From positions 1-64,000 of the forward strand of contig NZ_JH126468.1 in NCBI RefSeq assembly GCF_000225705.1: a stretch of 64,000 nt of DNA, given 5' to 3'. The position numbers were made by a program, and so were the translations under genes. The stretch is from Collinsella tanakaei YIT 12063. Lineage in GTDB: Bacteria; Actinomycetota; Coriobacteriia; Coriobacteriales; Coriobacteriaceae. Positions 1 through 8,106 of this stretch are shown here, in pieces (position 1 is the first letter of the stretch; the number at the start of each line of letters is the position of its first letter). Below the pieces are notes generated by a model, which saw only the letters and a program-made list of their open reading frames with translations, had not been told where the DNA came from and searched no databases.

Positions 1-342
1 CACCTCGACGACGTTGCGGCAGGCGAGGAGCCTGGCGAGCCACTCGGCGTCGCGCCGGTCGTTCTTGCGCCCGCGGTCGGCGGCCGGCCGGTGCATCTTG
101 GAGACGGCGCCTACGGCGCAGTCGACGCCGAGCGCCCTCAGGGCGCGGCAGAGGTGGAAGCCGGTCGGGCCGCTCTCGTACACCGCCTTGGGCGACTCGA
201 ACCCCAGTGCCCACTCGGCGACCGACGCGGGGTCGTATCCGAACCTTGCGCGGGACACCTCGCCGGTCATGGGGTCGAAGGCGCATGCGGAGATGCTCCT
301 CGCGTGGACGTCGAGACCGATGGCTGTGACATAATTGGACAT
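1..342 (-). CDS. IS110-family transposase, N-terminal 114 residues (cut by window edge)
   Basis: The frame is open from an ATG at 342 to the window edge. The protein starts with a GLDVH motif (first Asp of the DEDD/RuvC-like site), then YESGPTG (the Glu), then KNDRRDAEWLAR (a further Asp with the typical NDR/DA spacing). This order is that of the DEDD transposase domain of IS110 enzymes; the C-terminal serine domain lies outside the window. A GAGAGGGG ribosome binding site precedes the ATG. The element was transposed into sequence upstream of the hipB-like gene. Family assignment is firm; whether the copy is complete cannot be seen. Confidence 0.9.
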   Translation of the reverse strand, partial: MSNYVTAIGLDVHARSISACAFDPMTGEVSRARFGYDPASVAEWALGFESPKAVYESGPTGFHLCRALRALGVDCAVGAVSKMHRPAADRGRKNDRRDAEWLARLLACRNVVEV

Positions 343-470
343 GGCGGGCCCCTCTCCGTCGCATGTGGCGCGCGGCCACGGTTGGCGCTACGACCATTGT
401 CGCCCGACCCACGATAGAGCTGCAAGGGGAGGGGCTCCCAATGTTCAACTCATATCGTCTCGTCCATCCC
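343..470 (-). ncRNA. Putative IS110 left end / bridge-RNA region
   Basis: This is the non-coding stretch just upstream of the IS110 transposase. In the IS110 subgroup the guide (bridge) RNA is encoded between the left end and the transposase start. The stretch is GC-rich with local pairing such as GGGGAGGGGCTCCC near 426-439. I see no open frame with a ribosome binding site. The element boundary and the RNA are inferred from family knowledge only. Confidence 0.25.
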
Positions 471-474
471 TATC

Positions 475-529
475 TGCAGACTTTTGCAGATAGACTGATA
501 TGCAAAAGTCTGCACTCAAGAAAGTCTGC
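475..529. promoter_or_regulatory. Long inverted repeat, probable HipB-type operator
   Basis: TGCAGACTTTTGCA at 475-488 is repeated as its exact reverse complement TGCAAAAGTCTGCA at 501-514, with a 12-base spacer. A third partial half-site, AAGTCTGC, follows at 522-529 right before the hipB-like start. This is a typical layout for an autoregulating antitoxin. Binding by the adjacent XRE protein is an inference. Confidence 0.65.
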
Positions 530-531
530 TT

Positions 532-954
532 ATGGACGATGTCACCAATCCTTACGCCCACCTCATCGATGGGCCCATGGATATTGTTATCCCCCGCCAG
601 GTCGGCATATACGTGCGCGAGGCCCGCAAGCGCCAAGGCCTTACGCAGCGGCAGCTCTCATGGCTTTGCGGAGTTTCCGAGCGTTCCATCATCGCACTCG
701 AAGTAGAGACAGCGCCCGGCATCCGCCTCGACAAGCTGCTCTCGATACTCGAATCGCTGGGCATATCCCTCTCCGTGCAGGCGGATCCGCAGTTTAAAGC
801 TGTCGCACCCGACGGCCCACCGCAAAAGGAGCCACGGCCCACAACCTATGACGAGCTGTTTAGGCACATCACCGGCAACACCACCGATCCGCTGCCCTAC
901 GCTAGCGCTGAGACTCCCCAAGAGCCCGAGGACTGGCAGCGAGGAGGTTTCTAA
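532..954 (+). CDS. XRE-family HipB-like antitoxin/regulator
   Basis: A 140-residue protein with a helix-turn-helix at about residues 21-75 (RKRQGLTQRQLSWLCGVSERS as core, followed by the second half of a Cro/CI fold). The C-terminal part is proline-rich and acidic. The stop overlaps the next ATG by one base (TAATG), the usual coupling of hipB and hipA. The ATG at 532 has no clear ribosome binding site and lies directly behind the inverted-repeat operator; an internal ATG at 577 is an alternative start. Known role of the family: represses its own operon and neutralises the HipA kinase. Here the partner is truncated, so it may be an orphan regulator. Confidence 0.8.
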   Translation: MDDVTNPYAHLIDGPMDIVIPRQVGIYVREARKRQGLTQRQLSWLCGVSERSIIALEVETAPGIRLDKLLSILESLGISLSVQADPQFKAVAPDGPPQKEPRPTTYDELFRHITGNTTDPLPYASAETPQEPEDWQRGGF

Positions 955-1442
955 TGGCATCCATCTACTCGCAAGCGACAATCAACGGCCAGGTAGCGGG
1001 CACGCTCTGGCAAGATCAACAGGGAATCGCGCATTTCGTGTACGATCCCTCTTACCATGGGGCCCCGCTTTCCATTGCGCTGCCCCTCAAAAACCAGTCC
1101 TTCCACAACACCGAACTGCTTCCCTACCTCTTTGGCTTGCTGCCGGATAGCGAGCGGCAACGCAGCGCCATCGCACGAGAGTTCGGCATCCGTCCTAACA
1201 ACGCCATCGCTATGCTTGAGCATATTGGACTCGATTGCCCTGGCGGCGTACAGTTCTTTCCACTGTCTCAAAACAGGGACCAGAGTATCGCCGGCCCTCG
1301 TCCCGCCACATATAAACCGCTATCAAACCACCAGATCGCCCTGCGCCTTAAATCCGTGCGAGACGATGATGACGCTACATGGCTGGGAAAGAATGAGAGC
1401 TGGTCGCTCGGCGGCAATCAGGGCAAATTCGCCTTGGCATAG
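954..1442 (+). pseudogene. Truncated hipA toxin (N-terminal domain only)
   Basis: The 162 residues match the HipA N-terminal region: a barrel-like start, the PLSIALPL and LLPDSERQR segments, an HIGLDCPGGVQF segment, and finally WSLGGNQGKFALA. In full-length HipA this last motif leads into the kinase domain. Here a stop codon follows at once, so the ATP-binding and catalytic parts (about 270 residues) are absent. The next bases belong to a truncated MFS gene on the other strand, which suggests a deletion joined two damaged genes near 1440. The product cannot be a kinase toxin; it might still bind the HipB-like protein. Confidence 0.85.
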
Positions 1443-1448
1443 CGTTGA

Positions 1449-1885
1449 CTACCCGCGTCGACGATCGATTCGCATGGTCAGCAGCGTAAGCGCGCATGCC
1501 ACCAGCGAGAAGACGGCGCCCACCACGCCCGCACTCGCCATACCGGGCCCCGCCACCACCGCGGACCCCACCGCCGTTCCAAAGCTGATGCCAATGTTGA
1601 ACGCCGTGGGCTCGACGGAGCTCGCAAGCATCATGGCCTTGGGGTGGCGCTGCCGCGCGACGCGCATGAACATGGAGATACACGGTACCGAGAGCACATA
1701 CACGCCGCCTACGCCAAAGATGAAGATGGCCATGCCCACCAGCAGCTGGGGCTCGCCCAAAAGGCCGATCTGGTCTCGAACGGTCGCCGGCTCATCCGTC
1801 TCTCCCGTACGCGGCAGCATGGCCACAAGCGCGGAGCACACCGCGATAGAGACCGCCAGGCGGTGCACACCGGCGCCCCCTAGCT
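1449..1885 (-). pseudogene. MFS transporter remnant (C-terminal helices)
   Basis: The frame encodes about four hydrophobic helices typical of the last third of an AraJ/sugar-efflux type major facilitator: a GMAIFIFGVGGVYVLSVPC helix, then ASSVEPTAFNIGISFGTAVG, then a final helix with basic tail (RIDRRRG). No start with a ribosome binding site is present, and the first eight helices are missing. The 5' edge fades into the mtnN promoter region near 1885-1996. It is convergent with the truncated hipA, seven bases away. Confidence 0.7.
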
Positions 1886-1996
1886 GCCATAGCCAACGCG
1901 AACGACTTGAGTGCCCGCCATTCGCATCGCATTTTTTCCACGCGGTGCTGGTACCATAGGCAAAGCAAAAAACAGCACCTACCTGCGAGGAGCATT

Positions 1997-2815
1997 ATGA
2001 CACCAACCATCGCGATCATCGGCGCCCTGGAGAAAGAGGTTCGCCAGATCTATACCTCCATCGAGCACGGCACCGTATGCGAGGAAGCCGGCCTTAAGAT
2101 CATCGGCGGCGAGTACCACGGCTTCAACATCGTGAGCACCACCGCCGGCATGGGCACGGTCAACGCCGCGGCCGCCGCACAGCACCTCATCTCCAAGTAC
2201 AACGCCAACGCCATCATCTTCAGCGGCATCGCCGGGGGCCTCAACCCCGCGTTGCACATCGATGACGTAGTGATCGGCGAGCGCCTGCGCTACATCGATA
2301 CCGACACCGCGTTGATTGCCGAATCCAAGCCCGGTCTAGAGGAATTCGAATCCACCGACTTCCTGGTAGACCTTGCAGAGGAGACCCTGATCTCGCACGG
2401 CTTTATGGATGCCAACCTTTCGGATGAGGAGATCGCACAGGGCACCCAGGCGCGATCCGTCGCCGACGCCTCCTTCTTCCGCCGCAACAACACCGATGCG
2501 GAGCCCCGCCGCTACCTGCGCGGAACCATCGCCACCGGCGATCGCTTCATCTCCGGCAAGGAACTTCGAGACCAGGTAGTCGCCGTAACCCAGGCAGATT
2601 GCGCCGAAATGGAGGGTGCCGCCATCGCGCACGTCGCCGCCAAAAACGGCATCGACTGCCTGGTGCTGCGCGCCATCTCCGATAACTGCGACGAATCCTA
2701 CGACGCCCTGTGCGAGCGCGAATTCGACCTTGAGGACTACGCCCGCTCCGCCAGCGCCCTCACCCTGGCCATCGTCCGCCGCCTGGCCGCCAAGCTGGGT
2801 CTCGAGAGCCGCTAA
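1997..2815 (+). CDS. mtnN: 5'-methylthioadenosine/S-adenosylhomocysteine nucleosidase
   Basis: A 272-residue cytosolic enzyme that cleaves MTA and SAH to adenine and the thioribosyl sugar, in methionine salvage and SAM by-product removal. The N-terminus TIAIIGALEKEV is the family hallmark. FSGIAGGLNP (phosphate/ribose loop), ATGDRFI, and CAEMEGAAIAHVA (with the ribose-binding Glu) follow in order, then RAISDNCDE with the catalytic Asp. Start chosen at 1997 because of the GCGAGGAG site seven bases upstream; the frame is open further upstream without signals. There is an insertion around residues 105-160 compared with the roughly 230-residue enterobacterial enzyme. engB follows 42 bases downstream. 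Confidence 0.93.
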   Translation: MTPTIAIIGALEKEVRQIYTSIEHGTVCEEAGLKIIGGEYHGFNIVSTTAGMGTVNAAAAAQHLISKYNANAIIFSGIAGGLNPALHIDDVVIGERLRYIDTDTALIAESKPGLEEFESTDFLVDLAEETLISHGFMDANLSDEEIAQGTQARSVADASFFRRNNTDAEPRRYLRGTIATGDRFISGKELRDQVVAVTQADCAEMEGAAIAHVAAKNGIDCLVLRAISDNCDESYDALCEREFDLEDYARSASALTLAIVRRLAAKLGLESR

Positions 2816-2857
2816 GGCTCCCAAACCCAGGCCTCGCCCCTACCCTCAGGAGAACCC

Positions 2858-3451
2858 ATGGCAAACATCAACTACAACCTCGCCCACTTTGTCGCCAGCT
2901 ACGGCAAGGCGTCGCAGATTCCACCCTCTACCTGCCCGGAAGTCAGCTTTGTGGGTCGCTCCAACGTGGGCAAGTCCTCCATCATGAACAAGCTGTTTGG
3001 CCGCAAGGGCCTGGTCAAGGTATCAAGCACCCCCGGCAAGACCGCCAACATCAACTTTTTCGAAGCGGACGGCATCCACTTTGTAGACCTGCCCGGCTAC
3101 GGCTTCGCCCAGCGTTCCAAGGCGGAGCGCGACCGCTGGGCCGTTCTTATCGGCGATTTTCTTGAGAGCGAGCGCAGCTTCAACCTGGTGGTCTCTCTGG
3201 TCGACATTCGCCACGATCCCAGCAAGCTCGACTTCGAGATGGTCGATTACCTGCGCGAGAACGAGTTCAACTTTGTGGTGGCACTCACCAAGGCGGACAA
3301 GCTCAGCCGCGCCCAGCAGGCCCGCCAGCTGGCAAGCATCCGCAAGCAGCTGGAACTGCCCGCCGAGCAGATCTTTGTCACCTCTTCGCAGACCGGCGCG
3401 GGCATCGACGAGCTGAAGCGCCGTATCGCGGAGCATTGTTTGGACGAGTAA
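2858..3451 (+). CDS. engB: Ribosome biogenesis GTPase EngB (YihA/YsxC)
   Basis: A 197-residue TRAFAC-class GTPase needed for 50S subunit assembly. Visible motifs in order: G1 GRSNVGKSS (residues about 34-42), G2 region SSTPGKTANINFF, G3 DLPGYGFA, G4 TKAD, and G5 TSS near the C-terminus. Length fits the family. The start has CTCAGGAGA just upstream. It is probably co-transcribed with mtnN. Confidence 0.96.
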   Translation: MANINYNLAHFVASYGKASQIPPSTCPEVSFVGRSNVGKSSIMNKLFGRKGLVKVSSTPGKTANINFFEADGIHFVDLPGYGFAQRSKAERDRWAVLIGDFLESERSFNLVVSLVDIRHDPSKLDFEMVDYLRENEFNFVVALTKADKLSRAQQARQLASIRKQLELPAEQIFVTSSQTGAGIDELKRRIAEHCLDE

Positions 3452-3522
3452 ACCCGCCGCAGCCTCCCGCGGTCAGCCGCCGCCCCTACTGCTCGGCGCA
3501 GCCAGCCTCGGCTTGTCGCTGC

Positions 3523-4425
3523 CTACGCGAGCTCAACCTTATATGCGTACGTTCGCGCGCCATCGATATCCGGACGAGGGCTGATAAGCCAGGAAAGGCC
3601 CTCGCGCTGCAGGTCCTCATCCGACACCACGTAGTAGAACTGATAGCGCTTCTGCGGAATGATCCACAAATCGCGCCAGAAATCACCAACGGGATCTCCC
3701 GGCTGCATGGCACCCGGCCCATCGTAACCGCTCACCCACAAGGGATTGTCAGCACCCGTGAAAATGCTGAAGGCGCCCTCGCCCGCGTAGCCCACCTGGT
3801 CAAACTCCGTGCGCGGGTACGTATTGGCGTCGATTCCCTCAAACGTAAGCGCCGGATCGTCGTTTGCGCTATAGACGCCCAACATGCAACCTGCCGTGTT
3901 GAAGTTGACCTTCTCATCCAGCGGATTGCGAATGGAAACGTCCACCACCAGATAGGTGAACCCTTCCGGCAACGTGGTGTCCTCCGCTACATCGCAGGGC
4001 ATCTGCGAGCTCTTTACCGTGCCCGCGCCCATCCCCATCAGATCGAAATAGTAGACGTCGCCGCGCGTCATACCATCTGGCAGCCTATCTGCCAAGCTAA
4101 ACGCCGGCTCGCTGTACTCCAACGCCCGTAGCAAGGTGTCCTCCGCCGTGGGCTCGCCCTCCGCCAAGCGGCAGGCGTTCTCGACCATAATGACCTCGCT
4201 TGCCGGGGCGGGCGGCTCGATGGTGATGGTAACGTCGGAGAGGTCGGAAGGATCGTCGTCGCCGTTGCCCGCCAAGCCCTTGCCGGAACTTCCGCCCGCG
4301 GTGCCGCGCGAGCAACCCGCCAGCGACGCAAGCGCCAGCGAACCCGCCGCGCACAGCAAACCGCGCCGCGAAATCTCGGCCGTCCACAAAGCCGAAGGGC
4401 TCTTTGCCCCCATCATTTCCTTCAT
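3523..4425 (-). CDS. Tat-exported lipoprotein of unknown function
   Basis: 300 residues. The N-terminus has a twin-arginine signal (SRRGLL) running into a hydrophobic stretch that ends in a lipobox, SLAGC, so the mature protein should be lipid-anchored outside the membrane. A Gly/Ser/Asp-rich linker follows, then a beta-rich domain (FTYLVVDVSIRNP pattern) resembling the immunoglobulin-like domain of DUF4352-type lipoproteins. It lies 15 bases downstream of the ABC ATPase on the same strand, so it may be an accessory of that transporter. No catalytic motif seen. Confidence 0.7.
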   Translation of the reverse strand: MKEMMGAKSPSALWTAEISRRGLLCAAGSLALASLAGCSRGTAGGSSGKGLAGNGDDDPSDLSDVTITIEPPAPASEVIMVENACRLAEGEPTAEDTLLRALEYSEPAFSLADRLPDGMTRGDVYYFDLMGMGAGTVKSSQMPCDVAEDTTLPEGFTYLVVDVSIRNPLDEKVNFNTAGCMLGVYSANDDPALTFEGIDANTYPRTEFDQVGYAGEGAFSIFTGADNPLWVSGYDGPGAMQPGDPVGDFWRDLWIIPQKRYQFYYVVSDEDLQREGLSWLISPRPDIDGARTYAYKVELA

Positions 4426-4440
4426 CTCAATCTCCTTATG

Positions 4441-5238
4441 CTACAGGTAGAGTTCGTTATAGATATCGATCGCCTTGGAGGCGCAGGCGGGGCCGGAAGC
4501 AAAGTGAGCCCCGGCGCTCGGCGCGGCGTGCGCGGGCGATGCCGCGGTTGAAGCCGACGCGGACGACAAAGGCGACGCTGTCGAAGCCGGCGCGGCGGGC
4601 GCTGACGGGCCGAACAGCACCAGCCCCTTGTCCTTTACAAAGAGAATCTTGTCGCTGAGCTGGTCCACGTTATCAAGGATGTGGGACGACATGATGATGC
4701 CCGTCCCCCGCTGGGCCAGCGAACGCATGATGGCGGAATTGAGCTGCACGTTAGTGGGATCCAGCGCGTTCATGGGCTCGTCTAGCAGCAGGTAGCGCGC
4801 CCCCGTCATATAGGCGATGGCCAGCGTGAGCTGCTGGCGCATGCCCTGAGAGCACGCGCGGACCCGCTTGCTGAGAAAGCCGTCGACCCTGCAGGCGCGG
4901 GCGACGTCGTCGATGGAGCTCTGGGAGCGCCACAGCTTGCGCGTCATGGCCAGGTGGTCGCCCACGGTCATGCCCGGGTAAAGTAAGGTGCCCTCGCCCG
5001 GGGCGTAGAACACGCGCGCACGGCGGCGGGCAACCTGGTTGGCAGGAAGATCGTCCACCGCGATTGCGCCCGTGACGCGAGCTGCCTTGATGTTGGCCAT
5101 GGCCTTGAGCAGCGTGGTCTTGCCGTAGCCGTTGGGCGCCACCAGGCCCATGATGCAACCTGGTTCAAGGTCGAAAGACACGTTCTGCAGCAGCACGCGT
5201 CCACCGTAGGACAGGGTGAGATTTGTAACAGAAAGCAT
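4441..5238 (-). CDS. ABC transporter ATP-binding protein (ABC-2 type)
   Basis: 265 residues. Walker A is PNGYGKTTL (residues about 35-43), the signature loop is CSQGMRQQL, Walker B is YLLLDEPMNALDP, and the switch His is in SSHILDN. The divergent signature (SQGMR) is typical of CcmA-like ATPases that pair with ABC-2 permeases. The last 50 residues are an unusual Ala/Ser/Pro-rich low-complexity tail before a final KAIDIYNELYL helix. Start at 5238 is set by a GGGAGCG site; the frame extends upstream without signals. It lies downstream of the large permease and upstream of the lipoprotein, so the three likely form one export system. Confidence 0.9.
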   Translation of the reverse strand: MLSVTNLTLSYGGRVLLQNVSFDLEPGCIMGLVAPNGYGKTTLLKAMANIKAARVTGAIAVDDLPANQVARRRARVFYAPGEGTLLYPGMTVGDHLAMTRKLWRSQSSIDDVARACRVDGFLSKRVRACSQGMRQQLTLAIAYMTGARYLLLDEPMNALDPTNVQLNSAIMRSLAQRGTGIIMSSHILDNVDQLSDKILFVKDKGLVLFGPSAPAAPASTASPLSSASASTAASPAHAAPSAGAHFASGPACASKAIDIYNELYL

Positions 5239-5316
5239 GAGCGCTCCCGTGATTGAGGTCCAATATCGTCTTGGCCATCGCCTTGCAGCCAGCGCTGCCG
5301 CCAAGTTGGACGAATA

Positions 5317-7863
5317 TCAGATTCTAATCACGCAAGAGGAATCGCGCACGCGCAGGGACCGGGCGCGTTGCGCACGGACAACCATGTACGCCGCGGCGAC
5401 CATGACCGGCAAGGAGGCCGCCAGCACGATGCAGGCCGCAAAGGCGGAGACGCCGCAGCCGGAGATAAGGCCGTAACCTGCGGTGCCGACCACGCGCGCC
5501 ACATCCAGATACGTAAGCGGTAGCCACCCCAGGGCCACCGAGGCGATGCTATCCGCAGGCGCCAACGCAGACGCGTTGGCGGCGAGCGCTGCCAATGCCA
5601 ACGTAGCCGCAGCAGCGACGCACACGCTACGGAAACTCCTGGTCGCCCGCTCTATGCAGGCCAGGAACACCACCACAAACGCGCTGGCTAGCGCCTGCAC
5701 GCCGGCGCCGGACATAAGGGCGCTCGCTACGGTGGTAGCCACCACGCCGCCGCTCTGGATGAACACCACGGGATAGCCCATCTCGCCCACGCCGTTGCGC
5801 ATGGTGGCGTACGCGGTCCCCGGAATAACAACCAGCGCCAGCACAGCAAGCGCGATGGCGGACGCCACCACGCAGCCCGCCCCCAGCTCGACCGTAAAGG
5901 AAACGGGCGCCTGCTGGATAAGCGATCCGCGGCAGCGATGTCGCGCAATCAACAGCGCCGTCACGCATGCGGGCGCCAGCCAAAACGCGAAGGGCGCTGC
6001 GCCAAACACAAACGACAGGTAGAAGGATCCCGGCATGCGGGTGCTCATGTTGTAAAGCTCAAGCTGGTCAGACGCCGCCAATCCTTCAAGCAGGGCGATC
6101 TTCGCTTCCACGCGCAAGGGGTCGCCCACGGGGTCGTTTTGGGCAAGGGCCGGCAGGTCCGCCGCCTCAAGCCGCAGGCGCTCATACTCCGCCAAACTCG
6201 CGTACCCCTTGGCTGAGGTCTCGCTATACACGTAGCCACTCAATGCATCCGCCTGGCGCTGCAGCATATGGTACTCGTCCGAATCATGCGCATATGCGCC
6301 GGACTCAAGCTGCGCGTAGAGCTGGCGAAGCTGCATGTTCTTGTAGGACTCGACCGAGAAGTCGCGCACGTTCGTATCGACCGAGAACACCGCGGGGACC
6401 ACTAACGCCGCCGCCATGATAAGGGCGAGCGCGTAGAGCGCCGGACCGCTGAGCAGCATGCGCGCCAACGCGGCAGTGTAGGATGCGAAGACGGAAAGGG
6501 ACGAGAATGTTGGGAGCGCAGGGCGGGAAGAGGACGATGGGGAATGAGATGACCCCGCCGCCATGCCGGCGCTCGCAGCACCTTTGTCCATCGCCGTATC
6601 ACGCGAACCCGTGCGGTGAGAAGCGGCGCGGCGCAGGCGCGAGGACCAACTCACCAGCGCGCCCGCCGGAGCCAGCAGCGCGAGCAAAGCGGAAAGCGCG
6701 AACGTCGCGGCGCCAAGCGACACGCAACCGCGAACAAAGGAGACGCCCAGCAGGGGCCGCGCGCCGGGCATCATAGCCGAATCGATGGAGCCCGCGGCGT
6801 ATTCCACCCACAGATACGTGGAGGGCAGCCAGGGCGCGACTTCGCGATAGGACGAGAACTCGCCGTAGTAGCCCGGTGCCAAAGGCAGCGCCATCATGCA
6901 CAACGATGCGACCACCGCCGGCGCCACGGAATCGAACACCGACGCGCTGAGGTGCGCCAGCAGCGAGAACATCGATGCGATCAACACGTAGAGCACGGCG
7001 GACTTAAGCAGCGCCTCCCCCACCGTGGAGACCACCAGCGAAGCACCGGACCCCACCACCACGGGATAGGACGCATCGCCCACACCCGCGCGAACCGCCT
7101 GCAAGATCAACGTCGGTGCGCAGATAAGGGCCAAGACGGCAAGGGCCAGCAAGGCAGAGGAAGCCGCTCCGTAGAGCATGCGGCGGCGCGCGCCCAACGG
7201 AGCCTGCGTCATAAGGCGCTGCTTGGTTTGGGTCGAGGCGCCAAGCACGCATACCGCCAGCGGCGGCACCGTCCAAAAGAGCAGCTCGACCTGGCTGTTA
7301 TACCTATAGATGCCGTCACCTTGCGATGAGTAGACAATAGGCATGGCGCCGCTGGGAAACATGAAGAGGCCCTTGCCACCCATGGCGGCGTACAGGAGCG
7401 CCGGCGCATCACTAGACACCGCATAGGCCTGCGTGGCGCCGGAGTCTGCCAGAGCCTGGTAAAACGCCGCGCGATCGAGGTTGTAAACGGAACCCGCGTA
7501 GCCTTGCACCTTGGCGCTCATCTGGTAATACTCCGCCGCGGCGGCGAAGTAGCCGTTCGCATCGCCCGCGTCCCAGCGGTCGAGCAGCTTATCCGCCGCC
7601 CGCGCCATCTTGATATCGTTCGCACGGTGCCACGATCCCACCGCGTCGTCTTCTGGATATCCGTTTAGGTCGAGCGACTGGCTGGAGCGGTACATGCGAA
7701 TGGACTCGACCTCAGTCGATGCGATTGAGTCTTGCCAGCCGCCCATGGTTGTTTGTTTAAGCGCGGGCAACAGGTAGAGCACTTGCAGGACGATGATGAG
7801 CACAAGCAGCAGGCGCGACGATGCGACGCGCTTGGCGATGGTGCTGAAAATGCGTCCGAACAT
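5317..7863 (-). CDS. Large ABC-2 type permease with internally duplicated halves
   Basis: 848 residues. Each half has an N-terminal membrane helix, an extracytoplasmic helical domain of about 150 residues, then a cluster of about six helices. The halves are visibly related: LMTQAPLGA in the first matches LIQQAPVSF in the second, GVGDASYPVVV matches GVGEMGYPVVF, and WLPSTYLWV matches WLPLTYLDV. An Ala/Ser/Pro-rich cytoplasmic linker (about 420-470) joins them. Usual ABC-2 permeases are single halves that dimerise, so this is a fused dimer. Start at 7863 (GGGAGG ten bases upstream) is preferred over an ATG at 7929 that lacks a ribosome binding site. Substrate unknown. Confidence 0.85.
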   Translation of the reverse strand: MFGRIFSTIAKRVASSRLLLVLIIVLQVLYLLPALKQTTMGGWQDSIASTEVESIRMYRSSQSLDLNGYPEDDAVGSWHRANDIKMARAADKLLDRWDAGDANGYFAAAAEYYQMSAKVQGYAGSVYNLDRAAFYQALADSGATQAYAVSSDAPALLYAAMGGKGLFMFPSGAMPIVYSSQGDGIYRYNSQVELLFWTVPPLAVCVLGASTQTKQRLMTQAPLGARRRMLYGAASSALLALAVLALICAPTLILQAVRAGVGDASYPVVVGSGASLVVSTVGEALLKSAVLYVLIASMFSLLAHLSASVFDSVAPAVVASLCMMALPLAPGYYGEFSSYREVAPWLPSTYLWVEYAAGSIDSAMMPGARPLLGVSFVRGCVSLGAATFALSALLALLAPAGALVSWSSRLRRAASHRTGSRDTAMDKGAASAGMAAGSSHSPSSSSRPALPTFSSLSVFASYTAALARMLLSGPALYALALIMAAALVVPAVFSVDTNVRDFSVESYKNMQLRQLYAQLESGAYAHDSDEYHMLQRQADALSGYVYSETSAKGYASLAEYERLRLEAADLPALAQNDPVGDPLRVEAKIALLEGLAASDQLELYNMSTRMPGSFYLSFVFGAAPFAFWLAPACVTALLIARHRCRGSLIQQAPVSFTVELGAGCVVASAIALAVLALVVIPGTAYATMRNGVGEMGYPVVFIQSGGVVATTVASALMSGAGVQALASAFVVVFLACIERATRSFRSVCVAAAATLALAALAANASALAPADSIASVALGWLPLTYLDVARVVGTAGYGLISGCGVSAFAACIVLAASLPVMVAAAYMVVRAQRARSLRVRDSSCVIRI

Positions 7864-8031
7864 ACTGCCTGCGCCTCCCCTCGCGTTCGCGCGCACGCGG
7901 GCGTCCGCGCCCAATGATGATGTCAACATATCACACTAGCACGCTAAAGCGACTTGGGAGGACGAGTGGTCAGCATGGTCGCGCGTGCGGTCGTTCGTCA
8001 CTTTGCACCCGGCTGCATCTCAACAAATAAA

Positions 8032-8073
8032 GACGGGTTCGTCGCAGCAAGATAGCGCCACAGCGAACCCGTC
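8032..8073 (-). terminator. Intrinsic terminator of the formate/nitrite channel gene
   Basis: GACGGGTTCG at 8032-8041 pairs exactly with CGAACCCGTC at 8064-8073. On the minus strand the stem is followed by CTTTATTTGTTG. It is 34 bases past the stop of the channel gene. Confidence 0.8.
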
Positions 8074-8106
8074 AATACGGCTGATTTGTTTGAGGAACCT
8101 TTACCG

